15,471 nucleotides of DNA, taken from contig CALGBV010000255.1 of the NCBI GenBank assembly GCA_937884015.1, positions 1-15,471 of the forward strand, given 5' to 3'. Below, one piece after another: positions 6,614-14,004 of the stretch. A program made the position numbers and the translations under genes. The notes beneath the pieces were generated by a model, which had not been told where the DNA came from, made no database searches, and worked only from the letters and a program-made list of their open reading frames with translations. Position 1 is the stretch's first letter. Each line of letters starts with the position of its first letter. The stretch is from an uncultured Bacteroidales bacterium. Lineage in GTDB: Bacteria > Bacteroidota > Bacteroidia > Bacteroidales > F082.

Positions 6614-7171
6614 TCATTCCTTGATTACGTCAAAATAGTAATTCGTCGAGCTGAACAAAGTGGTGTCGATGACTGTATCAAGAATAAACTGATGCGTCGG
6701 GTCATAAATGTAGTGCTCATTGATATTGTACAAATCCTTGATGCCTGCACCGACAAGTCTGATTTTATTTTCATTGTTCTTCAACACCCTTGTCTGCAAA
6801 CGGTTCACAAGGCATTTCCTGTAACCAGCCGACTGGACATTCCCCCTGATGTCAATCAGGAAATCGTTCGGATTCAACGGAGCCTTGCCCAAAAAAGATT
6901 TGCTGTAGTTGTGGTCAGGGCAATCAATGTTAACCCTGACGGTATTGTCACCACCGGAAATGCTGATTTGCGCATCTCTGCACAAGATGCAATATGTGCC
7001 TTCGGTATAGCCTTCAAAGGCTTCAGGCGATGCAGAAAAGACGTATGTCCCCACAACATCGGCAGCCGTATAACCATAGAAATTGGTCCATTCTGATTTC
7101 GTTTTGTTGCACGAAGCAAAAACCACGACAATAGCGACAAACGCTAAAACTTTAATAATGTGTCTGTTCAT
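6614..7171 (-). CDS. Hypothetical lipoprotein
   Basis: A 185-aa predicted lipoprotein of unknown function. The start at 7171 is preferred to the ATG at 7201 because a perfect TAnnTTTG octamer (7206-7199) overlaps the upstream ATG, and the shorter form puts a normal signal sequence at the N-terminus. The signal sequence is MNRHIIKVLAFVAIVVV, then lipobox FASC with the lipidated cysteine at residue 21. The mature part contains GTYVFSASPEAF (41-52), four further cysteines including a C-x-x-C (CILC, 61-64) and NIDCPDH (81-87), and a beta-rich C-terminal half. The GTY strand after the linker slightly recalls lipocalin-like lipoproteins, but this is too weak to name a family. It should sit in the outer or inner membrane, facing the periplasm or cell surface. 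It lies between the M1 peptidase and the paralogue array and appears to have its own promoter. Confidence 0.8.
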   Translation of the reverse strand: MNRHIIKVLAFVAIVVVFASCNKTKSEWTNFYGYTAADVVGTYVFSASPEAFEGYTEGTYCILCRDAQISISGGDNTVRVNIDCPDHNYSKSFLGKAPLNPNDFLIDIRGNVQSAGYRKCLVNRLQTRVLKNNENKIRLVGAGIKDLYNINEHYIYDPTHQFILDTVIDTTLFSSTNYYFDVIKE

Positions 7172-7198
7172 AGTATATAAATCATTTATGTAACTGTT

Positions 7199-7206
7199 CA
7201 AAATTA
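7199..7206 (-). promoter_or_regulatory. -7 promoter element for the lipoprotein gene
   Basis: The minus strand reads TAATTTTG, a full match to Bacteroides -7 TAnnTTTG, 27 nt before the ATG at 7171. No clear -33 TTTG was found at the expected distance, so this is a moderate call. Confidence 0.45.
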
Positions 7207-7238
7207 AACTTCAATTTGGATTTTGAGGCTGCGAGATT

Positions 7239-7268
7239 GCGGGATTTCGAGATGACTCGTATTCCCGC
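7239..7268. repeat. Intergenic hairpin
   Basis: A nested palindrome in the 110-nt gap between the M1 peptidase and the lipoprotein: outer GCGGGA/TCCCGC (7239-7244 with 7263-7268) and inner CGAG/CTCG around a 4-nt loop (7249-7260). It is flanked by related GCGAGATTGCGGG and CGAC-CTCG units. There is no T-run on either side, so it is not an ordinary terminator. It lies just after the peptidase stop and could stabilise that mRNA end. Confidence 0.5.
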
Positions 7269-7311
7269 GACCTCGTTGTCTCGTGTTCAATATGTAAACC
7301 GATTTGCTCAC

Positions 7312-9600
7312 CTATTTAATAATGAGTGTTTCCATTTCCAAAACCGTGCCATTTTCATCGGTACGTTTCACAAGATAAAGGCCTTTCGCCAAACCTTCGG
7401 TTGCAAGGGTCATACGGTCGCATTGCTCAAAGGCAATCTGACGTACCGTTTTGCCTTGGCTGTCGCAAATGACGATTTGACCATTGCAAAGGTCCTTCAT
7501 TTGTATATTGACTTGGCTCTCAGCAGGATTAGGATAGACCTTCATGCGCTGGCTCTCCATCATTTCGGCAACGCCAATGTGTTCCTTGTCCCAAACGGCA
7601 ATGCAATACTCGCCCGATTGCAAATCATCGACAAAGAACTGGCCCATTTTCCAATTGCTTTGCGGATTCAGCGTGTACGGGATTTCATGCCAAGGTTCAT
7701 TCATGTTGGCGCGATATATCAAGGTTGCCGAGTCGTTGTCGGTGAAAATCAAGTCATCATCCAAAGACTTGCTGTAAGTGAAAGTGCCTTGAATATCGGC
7801 CTTGCCATAATCCTGACGGAAGATTTTCCAGTAATGCTTGGTCGAAATCTTCAAAGCAGGAATTTCAGGATCATCGCTTGGACCAACGAGATGATTCTCA
7901 ACACGTAGCAAAGTTGAATCGGTGATGGTTTTCACTTCGGCCTGGAAATTGGCAAACGAAGTCTTTCCCGTCTTTTTCAGCATATAATTGCCATCGGTCT
8001 TGCCATCAAGAAAATGGTTGTCATAATCGGCGAAAGCATCAACGGGCATGAAATCAAGACTGACAGACTTATCAACACCCATTGGAAAATCCATCAATCT
8101 GGTCTCTGATTCGCCATCTGCGCCCAACAGAGTCACCTCAATCCTGCTATTCGGGCAAACGTATGTCGAGCCGATATGTCTGTAATTCAATTTCAAAGCA
8201 GCTTCATACTTCCCGTTCTGCAAATCCTTAACATTAACCAACTGCAAATCGTAATGCGGCATTCCGGGGGTAAAGACGTAAGTGTTGAAGAAATCGTCCA
8301 ACGGGAAGTCGTTGTTTGCCGAAAGGAAATCGAGCAACTGCTCGGAACTCATGACCTGATACTCGTATTGCGCGAAATATTTGCGGAAAAACTCCAGAAA
8401 CTTTTCGCGACCAAGGTAATTCATCAAGGTGTTGACAATCACGGCACCGCGCTCGTAGACGGCTTTCGTGTCGTAGGTCATGTCCAAAGGAATCTGATTG
8501 AGCGGAATCCAGTTCTGCTCGTTGTTGCTCCATGTGGTGATGGTTGTAATCAAATCCGACATGGCAGCTTGAAAAGTGGCTTCATCGTAAACACCTGCCG
8601 TATAGAACATGCCGCAGAACTGGGCAAAACCTTCGTTGAGCCACATATCCTCAGCCGTGGCGCAAGTCACCTTGTTGCCGAACCACATGTGAGAAAGTTC
8701 GTGCGCCACAAAGTCTTCGCCTGATGTTGTGCCGTCAATCAGCGAACTTGCAAAAGCGATGTTGTCGACACTTTCCATGCAACCTTGCGACGTGCTCACA
8801 TAGCCAATGCGGTTGAAAGGATATGCACCGAAACAATCTTCAAAAAAACGCACGATTTCCTTGATGTTGACAAAAGAGCCTGGCACCTTTTCAATCTGAT
8901 TAGGCTTGGCGTAAACCGTAATGGGAATGTCGCGCTCAAGGCCTTGATAAACATCTTCCCACAATTCAAACTCACCAACGGCAAATGAAATATGATAAGT
9001 AGAAATGGGCTGTTCTTCCGCCCAATGCCAAATTACGGAACCATCGCCATTGTCAATGGTTTCAATGAGATTGCCTCCGCAAACGGCTTTTTTAGGTTCG
9101 GCAACCGTCACAAAAACATCATATTTGGCTTTGTCTGTGAAATTATCAACGCACGGGAACCAAGTTTTGCCCAAATTGTGCGGCTGGCTATCGAAGCCGA
9201 CACCTAAATTATAGACATACTCGCCATTCCAATGCACACCACCCCACGATTCGTTGAAAGTGCGGCCACCATAAACGATGTCGAGCGTGATTTCGCTGCC
9301 CGAATCCAATGGTGCGGAGAAATTAATTACCAGATTGTCATCTTCTTGCGAAAAACCTGAAACATCGGCATCGGTACTTGTCACCGAACTGACCTCCAGC
9401 GATTTGAGTTCCAAAGCGACTGATTGCGTCGGCTTCGTAACCTCGAAAGTCACGAAAGTCTCGGCTTCGATGGTCTTCTCGGTAAAATCGAAATGATTCA
9501 GATGGATTTCGTAATGCTTGGCATCAATGTTTTGCGCCTGCAATTGCAGACCGAAAAACAGCAGCAAACCAGCTAAAAGGGTAAATGTGTATCTTTTCAT
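7312..9600 (-). CDS. Exported M1-family zinc metallopeptidase with T9SS sorting domain
   Basis: A 762-aa protein of the aminopeptidase N type (M1, gluzincin), which cleaves residues from peptide N-termini. Signal peptide: residues 1-23, ending QLQAQ. The N-terminal beta domain covers about residues 24-205 and includes the M1-typical WFPCVDN (147-153). The catalytic domain carries GCMES (273-277) in the place of the GxMEN substrate-binding motif, the zinc site HELSH (300-304) with the third ligand in LNEG (E323, correct spacing), and the catalytic tyrosine in YERGA (Y382). The C-terminal region ends in a T9SS sorting domain from about residue 686 (VYPNPAES, GQIVICDSQGKTV, GLAKGLYLVK). This domain is only distantly like that of the tandem paralogues, so it is independently derived. 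The enzyme is therefore expected at the cell surface or outside, feeding on peptides. It follows the upstream lipoprotein gene by 14 nt, so the two are probably co-transcribed. Confidence 0.93.
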   Translation of the reverse strand: MKRYTFTLLAGLLLFFGLQLQAQNIDAKHYEIHLNHFDFTEKTIEAETFVTFEVTKPTQSVALELKSLEVSSVTSTDADVSGFSQEDDNLVINFSAPLDSGSEITLDIVYGGRTFNESWGGVHWNGEYVYNLGVGFDSQPHNLGKTWFPCVDNFTDKAKYDVFVTVAEPKKAVCGGNLIETIDNGDGSVIWHWAEEQPISTYHISFAVGEFELWEDVYQGLERDIPITVYAKPNQIEKVPGSFVNIKEIVRFFEDCFGAYPFNRIGYVSTSQGCMESVDNIAFASSLIDGTTSGEDFVAHELSHMWFGNKVTCATAEDMWLNEGFAQFCGMFYTAGVYDEATFQAAMSDLITTITTWSNNEQNWIPLNQIPLDMTYDTKAVYERGAVIVNTLMNYLGREKFLEFFRKYFAQYEYQVMSSEQLLDFLSANNDFPLDDFFNTYVFTPGMPHYDLQLVNVKDLQNGKYEAALKLNYRHIGSTYVCPNSRIEVTLLGADGESETRLMDFPMGVDKSVSLDFMPVDAFADYDNHFLDGKTDGNYMLKKTGKTSFANFQAEVKTITDSTLLRVENHLVGPSDDPEIPALKISTKHYWKIFRQDYGKADIQGTFTYSKSLDDDLIFTDNDSATLIYRANMNEPWHEIPYTLNPQSNWKMGQFFVDDLQSGEYCIAVWDKEHIGVAEMMESQRMKVYPNPAESQVNIQMKDLCNGQIVICDSQGKTVRQIAFEQCDRMTLATEGLAKGLYLVKRTDENGTVLEMETLIIK

Positions 9601-9614
9601 AAATCAGAATTTAA

Positions 9615-10160
9615 TCATTTGAAAAACTGCGGATTAGTATAAATCGAATCCGTCACAATAACATTGCTTTCGTGCAAGGCGCGGTCGATGATTTTCACGG
9701 CAAAACGCACCGTATCGTTAGGCGAAAACGGATTCTGCACAAACAGCGTGTAATCCATGACGCCTGAAATCGGCTTAGGGTCGTCGCCAGCAAGCAACCG
9801 CTTGAAACGCGCATTGAAACTCACTGTATCGAAACTTTGCGTTTCCTGATTCCAGCTCAACAAGGGCACACTATGAAACGCTCCGTTTTCAAACTTTTGA
9901 TAATCAATGATTAAGTTGTAATAATAAGGGCTATTGTTGTTGAATGGCGGCAAGGAATCGCTCACATCAAGACCAAGATCGCCATCGCCATCGGTATAGG
10001 AAAACGAGAGGATGCCCTGTCCGCTGAAAGTGCTGTCGGTATTAATCAGATAGGTGAAACCCGTGTAGGCAATCTTCGGCTCAATGGGATATTCCACCTT
10101 TTTCTGGCAGGCCGCAACTGCAAGCAACAAAATCCCGAATATCAAGACCGTTTTCTTCAT
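9615..10160 (-). CDS. Hypothetical lipoprotein in operon with the M1 peptidase
   Basis: A 181-aa lipoprotein of unknown function. Signal sequence MKKTVLIFGILLLA is followed by lipobox AVAAC (lipidated cysteine 18). The mature part has one acidic loop, FSYTDGDGDLG (53-63), of the DxDxD type that often binds calcium. Beta-rich segments follow, such as YNLIIDYQKF, MDYTLFVQNPFSPNDTVRFAVKIIDRA and VIVTDSIYTNPQFF. The pattern suggests a single Ig/cadherin-like beta-sandwich domain, but I cannot name the family. The gene lies upstream of the exported peptidase with only 14 nt between stop and start and no terminator, so the two products likely share expression and possibly the same surface compartment. 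A promoter-like octamer lies 19 nt before the start. Confidence 0.82.
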   Translation of the reverse strand: MKKTVLIFGILLLAVAACQKKVEYPIEPKIAYTGFTYLINTDSTFSGQGILSFSYTDGDGDLGLDVSDSLPPFNNNSPYYYNLIIDYQKFENGAFHSVPLLSWNQETQSFDTVSFNARFKRLLAGDDPKPISGVMDYTLFVQNPFSPNDTVRFAVKIIDRALHESNVIVTDSIYTNPQFFK

Positions 10161-10178
10161 TCTAATTAATTAAGGCGG

Positions 10179-10186
10179 TAAAGATA
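10179..10186 (-). promoter_or_regulatory. -7 promoter element for the lipoprotein-peptidase operon
   Basis: The minus strand reads TATCTTTA, preceded by GTTG. It matches TAnnTTTG at all but the last base. A TTTG lies 22 nt further upstream, slightly wider than the usual spacing. It drives away from the zeta-like gene, so this 200-nt region carries promoters in both directions. Confidence 0.45.
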
Positions 10187-10276
10187 CAACTTTTTTGTCA
10201 CATACCGCCAAATGATTGATTTCGACAAAAAAGAAGCTTTTAAGGTGAGAAAAGTTGTGGAAATTTGTGGAAAAGT

Positions 10277-10307
10277 GTTGCGCGTTTTGAATAAAAGCCT
10301 ATTTTTG
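10277..10307 (+). promoter_or_regulatory. Bacteroides-type promoter for the zeta-like gene
   Basis: The sequence is GTTG (10277-10280), a 19-nt spacer, then TATTTTTG (10300-10307). Both the TTG of the -33 element and the TAnnTTTG of the -7 element match, at the expected spacing. Transcription should start at about 10312-10315, giving a leader of about 50 nt before the ATG at 10362. Confidence 0.6.
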
Positions 10308-10361
10308 CAGCCGATATGGCACAGAAATTGCCAATCAAAACGAGAGAAATTTGTTTTTTTA

Positions 10362-10940
10362 ATGCCTAACTTATACATCATATCAGGCTGTAATGGAGCA
10401 GGCAAGACCACAGCATCGCTGACCGTATTACCTGAAACTCTGCAATGTACGGAGTTCGTCAATAGCGATGCCATTGCCAAAGGCCTTTCGCCGCTCAACC
10501 CCGACAGCGCACAATTCGCCGCTGGCCGCCTGATGATTTCGCGCATCAAAAAACACATTTCAGAGAAATCCGATTTTGCAATCGAAACCACCCTGGCTTC
10601 AAAAACCTACCATAGTCTGGTGAAACAGGCCAAGGAAGTCGGTTATAATGTCCATCTGATGTATTTCTGGCTGCAAAGCCCCGAATTGGCCATCAAACGC
10701 GTTGCCGAACGTGTCAAGAACGGCGGCCACAATGTGGAGGAAAGCATCATCAGAAGGCGCTATACCATGGGCATCCGCAACCTGTTCAACCTCTATTGCC
10801 CTGTGGTGGATTACTTTGTACTCATCGACAATTCCAACATTCCGAGCGAAATCATCGCCGAAGGAAACAACGATGCGATTAAGATTTACAACGAAGAGAA
10901 ATTTAATACAATCAGACAAAATGACAACAGTAAAAGTTAA
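10362..10940 (+). CDS. Zeta-toxin-like P-loop kinase (COG4185-type)
   Basis: A 192-aa P-loop phosphotransferase of the zeta-toxin/COG4185 group. True zeta toxins phosphorylate UDP-N-acetylglucosamine and block wall synthesis; whether this relative does so is not known. The start at 10362 is chosen because an in-frame frame open from 10212 spans the promoter (10277-10307) and adds 50 residues with no family character. Here Walker A begins at once: SGCNGAGKTT (8-17). Next come FVNSD (32-36), the substrate-side acid seen in zeta-like kinases, then FAIETTLAS (72-80), a strand YNVHLMYFWL and the arginine-rich lid RVAERVKNGGHNV with RRRY (113-134). These are the usual core motifs in the usual order, so it looks catalytically intact. 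Its 3' end overlaps a 66-aa gene by 20 nt, which suggests translational coupling. An alternative is a housekeeping small-molecule kinase without toxic action. Confidence 0.85.
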   Translation: MPNLYIISGCNGAGKTTASLTVLPETLQCTEFVNSDAIAKGLSPLNPDSAQFAAGRLMISRIKKHISEKSDFAIETTLASKTYHSLVKQAKEVGYNVHLMYFWLQSPELAIKRVAERVKNGGHNVEESIIRRRYTMGIRNLFNLYCPVVDYFVLIDNSNIPSEIIAEGNNDAIKIYNEEKFNTIRQNDNSKS

Positions 10941-11121
10941 TGCCAATAAAAGCGAAGTTTCACCTCTGACCAAAAAACTGATGAGCGGCCTCGACCTCTC
11001 ACTCAAAAGACTGCTCCTCATGCGCAGCCGTTCAAACGGAACTTTCTGCCTCTGCGACGAAAACGGCAACATCATCACCGTGAAAGCAAAGGAAGTAAAG
11101 CAGATGATGACTCAAAACTAA
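10921..11121 (+). CDS. Small protein coupled to the zeta-like kinase, candidate antitoxin
   Basis: A 66-aa protein with no family I can name. The start is the ATG at 10921, inside the last 20 nt of the kinase gene in another frame. A longer in-frame reading upstream of it lies wholly over the kinase and is not credible. Features are a short beta-like N-terminus (TTVKVNANK), a basic-amphipathic helix (LTKKLMSGLDLSLKRLLLMRSR, 17-38) and a C-terminal beta-hairpin-like FCLCDENGNIITVKAKEV. Bacteroidota zeta-like genes often have a small neighbour of this size and texture (LSPLxxKLxxGL, then a LVVxxNGKIV-like hairpin), but that is from memory and was not searched. Overlap with the kinase, shared promoter and shared terminator make it a partner by context. 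Antitoxin function is inference. Confidence 0.75.
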   Translation: MTTVKVNANKSEVSPLTKKLMSGLDLSLKRLLLMRSRSNGTFCLCDENGNIITVKAKEVKQMMTQN

Positions 11122-11143
11122 TCAATTGTCATACACGAACCTA

Positions 11144-11192
11144 CACCGTCTTGATTCATTCTGAAAAGGAATGGTCGAGACGGTGATTTTTT
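11144..11192 (+). terminator. Rho-independent terminator closing the kinase/small-protein unit
   Basis: CACCGTCT (11144-11151) pairs perfectly with AGACGGTG (11178-11185). The stem continues through wobble pairs to an inner CATTC/GAATG helix, making one long hairpin. Six T follow (11187-11192). It is only 22 nt after the stop of the small protein. Confidence 0.88.
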
Positions 11193-11288
11193 ATTCACAA
11201 AACTTTCAAAACGATTCACAAAACCTTGTTATTTGAAAATTCGCAACCGCTCATTTTCTTTGCCGCGTCAGCCAATCTGTGACAATTC

Positions 11289-11384
11289 ATGCGCTTGCGC
11301 ATCCAAAAATCATCTGCGAAAAATCTGCGTCATCAGCGTAATCTGCGGTTAAAAAATCTCTGCGCAAATCAGCGGCATCTGCGG
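11289..11384. repeat. Short-unit intergenic repeat patch (ATCTGCG/ATCAGCG)
   Basis: The 330-nt gap before the fucosidase holds no gene. It has a perfect palindrome ATGCGC-TT-GCGCAT (11289-11302). Then come four exact ATCTGCG copies (11312, 11323, 11341, 11377) interleaved with two ATCAGCG copies (11332, 11368), so the array is a degenerate 9-to-18-nt periodic repeat. Similar low-complexity intergenic arrays are familiar from Bacteroidota genomes, and no function is assigned here. Confidence 0.7.
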
Positions 11385-11451
11385 AAGAAAAAATTCTTTC
11401 AATCTGTAAAATTTGTAGTTCATTGAATATCAGCAAACAAAAATCAACACT

Positions 11452-12846
11452 ATGAAAAAGCATCTTCTAACCTTATTGTTTGCCTTGGCTTTCGTGCCAG
11501 CATTCTCGCAAACCGAACAAGACCCTGAGACCGACCCCATTATCCTCAACCGCATCAGCGAATGGCAAGACCTGAAATTCGGCTTCATGATGCACTGGGG
11601 CATGTATTCGCAATGGGGCGTGGTGGAATCATGGTCAATCTGCAACGAACCTTGGATTAATAGAAACGGAGCCAATTATGTGGATTACAAACATGATTAT
11701 CAAAACCTTAACACGACATTCAATCCCATGAAATTCAACCCACAGGAATGGGCAGCCTTGGCAAAGGAAGCAGGCATGAAATATGTGGTCTTCACCACCA
11801 AACACCACGACGGATTCTGCATGTACGACACCAAGGAAACCACCTATTCCGTCACTGATCCGAGCTGTCCCTTCTCGAAAAACGAAAAAACCGACATCAC
11901 GGGCGAAATCGTGAAGGCCTTCCGCGAGCAAGGCTTCTGGACTGGCCTGTATTTCTCGAAACCCGACTGGCATTGCCCCGATTACTGGGCTCCCGAATGG
12001 GCCACACCCGACCGCAACGTCAATTACGACCCGAAACTTCATCCCGAGCGTTTTCAGAAATACTGCGACTTCACTTACAGGCAATTACACGAACTGACCC
12101 ACAACTACGGCGACATCGACATTCTTTGGCTTGATGGCGGCTGGGTGCGTCCCGAATGGAGCATTGACGACGAGTGCCGCGAATGGCTGGGCTGCCAAGG
12201 CTGGATTCAGGATGTAAACATGCCGAAAATCGCTGCCATGGCCCGCGAAAACAACCCCGACCTCCTTATCGTCGACCGCTCAGTTCACGGCAAATACGAA
12301 AACTACCAAACACCTGAGCAACAGGTTCCTGACACGCTTCTACCCTACCCTTGGGAGACCTGCATGTCGATGGGCAACTCATGGTCGTATGTCGAAACAG
12401 ACACTTACAAAAGCACCAACAGAATCATTCACCTGTTGGTTGACATCGTGGCCAAAGGCGGCAATTATCTGCTGAATGTCGGTCCAAGTCCTGAAGGCAC
12501 ATTACCTCCTACCGCCGTTGAACGCATGCACGAAATCGGCCAGTGGATGAAAGCCAACGGCGAAGCCATTTACGGCACACGCCCGATTTATCCCTACGTC
12601 GATGGCAAAATCCGTTTCACACAGAAAGGCGGCAAGGTTTATGCCATCTATCTGCTTGATGAAAACGAAGCCTTGCCTGAGCAAATCGCCTTTGACAAGT
12701 TCTTCTCGCTTAAGACAGGAAAAATCAAAGTGTTATGCAGCAATAGAAAGGCCACATTAAGTCAAAAAGACGGACATTATTACATTCAATTCGATACAAA
12801 CGAGACATTGCAACATGCCGTAGTTTTTGAGATGAGAAAAAGATAA
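11452..12846 (+). CDS. Exported alpha-L-fucosidase, GH29
   Basis: A 464-aa retaining glycosidase that removes alpha-L-fucose from glycans such as mucin or plant oligosaccharides. Signal peptide: MKKHLLTLLFALAFVPAFSQ, cleaved near residue 20 with no lipobox, so it is periplasmic or secreted. The GH29 (beta/alpha)8 fold shows LKFGFMMHWGMYSQWG (41-56), the conserved KHHDGF (117-122), GLYFSKPDW (165-173) and the nucleophile aspartate D228 in WLDGGW. E289 in QTPEQ is a candidate acid/base by position; this is inference. After the barrel (GGNYLLNVGPSPEGTLP, 336-352) comes a short C-terminal beta domain of about 90 residues. The length is normal for a single-domain GH29. There is no SusC/SusD pair or regulator beside it, so it stands outside a typical polysaccharide locus in this window. 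Its stop is 6 nt from the convergent AAA_14 stop, with no terminator between. Confidence 0.93.
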   Translation: MKKHLLTLLFALAFVPAFSQTEQDPETDPIILNRISEWQDLKFGFMMHWGMYSQWGVVESWSICNEPWINRNGANYVDYKHDYQNLNTTFNPMKFNPQEWAALAKEAGMKYVVFTTKHHDGFCMYDTKETTYSVTDPSCPFSKNEKTDITGEIVKAFREQGFWTGLYFSKPDWHCPDYWAPEWATPDRNVNYDPKLHPERFQKYCDFTYRQLHELTHNYGDIDILWLDGGWVRPEWSIDDECREWLGCQGWIQDVNMPKIAAMARENNPDLLIVDRSVHGKYENYQTPEQQVPDTLLPYPWETCMSMGNSWSYVETDTYKSTNRIIHLLVDIVAKGGNYLLNVGPSPEGTLPPTAVERMHEIGQWMKANGEAIYGTRPIYPYVDGKIRFTQKGGKVYAIYLLDENEALPEQIAFDKFFSLKTGKIKVLCSNRKATLSQKDGHYYIQFDTNETLQHAVVFEMRKR

Positions 12847-12852
12847 GGCCGA

Positions 12853-13980
12853 TTACAACAAGATAAAGTCTTCCATATTCTCAGGCGTGATTTCCTTAAA
12901 CACCGCTGTCGGATAATTTTGCAAGAACGAATTTGGAATTTTAACCTTTTTCTTTGGATTGAATTTGAATTCGTATGCATAAAGTGTCCCATCACGTTCC
13001 TCGATATAATTGATTTCGTTTTGCTCTTTCGTTCTCCAAAAATAACGATTCGACCAAACGTCATTGTATTCGGTAAATTTCAGGCGCTCAGAAATAATGA
13101 AGTTTTCCCACAAAGCACCAGTATCGGTCCTGATTTCGATTGGTGAAAAATTGGAAATCAAGGCATTGCGTATTCCGTTATCGTAAAAATAAACTTTTTT
13201 ACTGTTTTTCAATTCGTTACGCATATTCCGTCTAAACGAAGGCAAACGGAAAATGATGTAACACTGCTCCAAAAGCTGAATATAGACTTCAACCGTTTTG
13301 GAATCTATTCCGACTATCTGCGAAAGCTCGTTATACGAAACTTGCGAACCGACCTGATACGCTAAAGCCTGAAGCAACTTTATCAAGGCATCAGACTTTT
13401 TAATTTTATTGAAGGTAAGAATATCTTTATATAAATAACTATCCGTCAAATATTTAAGTATCTTCCGTTCATTTCCTTCCGAAGTCACGACTTCTGGATA
13501 ATAGCCATAGACCAACCTTTGTGGAAGCAAGCGTTTTTCTTTCAGCAGACCATGATGAGCGACCATTTCGGCAAAAGACAAAGGATACATTTTAAACTCC
13601 CATTTCCGGCCAGTAAGCGGCTCATTCACGACATTTGCCAGTTCAAAAGCAGAACTTCCCGTTGCAATTAGCTGAATGTCTTTTATTTGGTCGGTGATGA
13701 GTTTCATGCGAAGTCCAATATCGCTAATACGCTGAGCCTCATCAATAACAACGATTTTCTTGTTCCCAAAAATATTTCTCAAACGGTCGGCGGAAGTATT
13801 GGAAAACATGGCTTGAACATCCAATTCATCACCATTTAGCCAAATAACATCATCATTTTCAAGAAAAAGTTGTTGAAGCAAAGTGGTTTTCCCTATCTGA
13901 CGGCCACCTAACAGCAAGATTGCCTTGCCTTTATGCAAATAATCATCAATCTTTTGCGTCAAAAAACGTTGTATCATCAT
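12853..13980 (-). CDS. AAA_14 ATPase with DUF4143 domain
   Basis: A 375-aa ATP-binding protein of the AAA_14/DUF4143 family, widespread in Bacteroidota, of unsettled cellular role. Visible motifs are Walker A GGRQIGKTT (25-33), Walker B KIVVIDEAQ (75-83) with the DEAQ signature, a sensor-type ATGSSAFEL (106-114) and ...LTGRKWEFKMYPLSFAEM (122-139), as in this family. A winged-helix-like middle (VSYNELSQIVGIDSKTVEVYIQLLEQ) follows. The C-terminal DUF4143 region has FYDNGIRNAL (265-274), LWENFIISE (290-298), FWRTKEQNEINYI and YAYEFK (334-339). E322 with E337-x-K339 resembles the acidic/lysine arrangement of PD-(D/E)xK-fold proteins, but nuclease activity is only a possibility. ATG codons at 13980 and 13977 are adjacent, and I take the upstream one. 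The promoter carries two tandem palindromes, suggesting tight regulation. Confidence 0.9.
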   Translation of the reverse strand: MMIQRFLTQKIDDYLHKGKAILLLGGRQIGKTTLLQQLFLENDDVIWLNGDELDVQAMFSNTSADRLRNIFGNKKIVVIDEAQRISDIGLRMKLITDQIKDIQLIATGSSAFELANVVNEPLTGRKWEFKMYPLSFAEMVAHHGLLKEKRLLPQRLVYGYYPEVVTSEGNERKILKYLTDSYLYKDILTFNKIKKSDALIKLLQALAYQVGSQVSYNELSQIVGIDSKTVEVYIQLLEQCYIIFRLPSFRRNMRNELKNSKKVYFYDNGIRNALISNFSPIEIRTDTGALWENFIISERLKFTEYNDVWSNRYFWRTKEQNEINYIEERDGTLYAYEFKFNPKKKVKIPNSFLQNYPTAVFKEITPENMEDFILL

Positions 13981-13994
13981 TCAATATTTTACTG

Positions 13995-14002
13995 CAAAAG
14001 TA
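13995..14002 (-). promoter_or_regulatory. -7 promoter element for the AAA_14 gene
   Basis: The minus strand reads TACTTTTG, a full TAnnTTTG match, 14 nt from the ATG at 13980, so the mRNA leader should be very short. It lies 2 nt from the first palindrome, so any protein bound there would cover the -33 region. Confidence 0.6.
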
Positions 14003-14004
14003 CA

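Noticed and set aside
10166..10591. Minus-strand open frame of 141 codons across the zeta-like gene start
   Set aside because: It runs antisense to the P-loop kinase and over two promoters, with no coding character. It is a shadow frame.
11289..11302. ATGCGC-TT-GCGCAT palindrome as a regulator binding site for the fucosidase
   Set aside because: It is 150 nt from the gene inside a low-complexity repeat patch, and there is no second copy near another promoter, so nothing links it to regulation.
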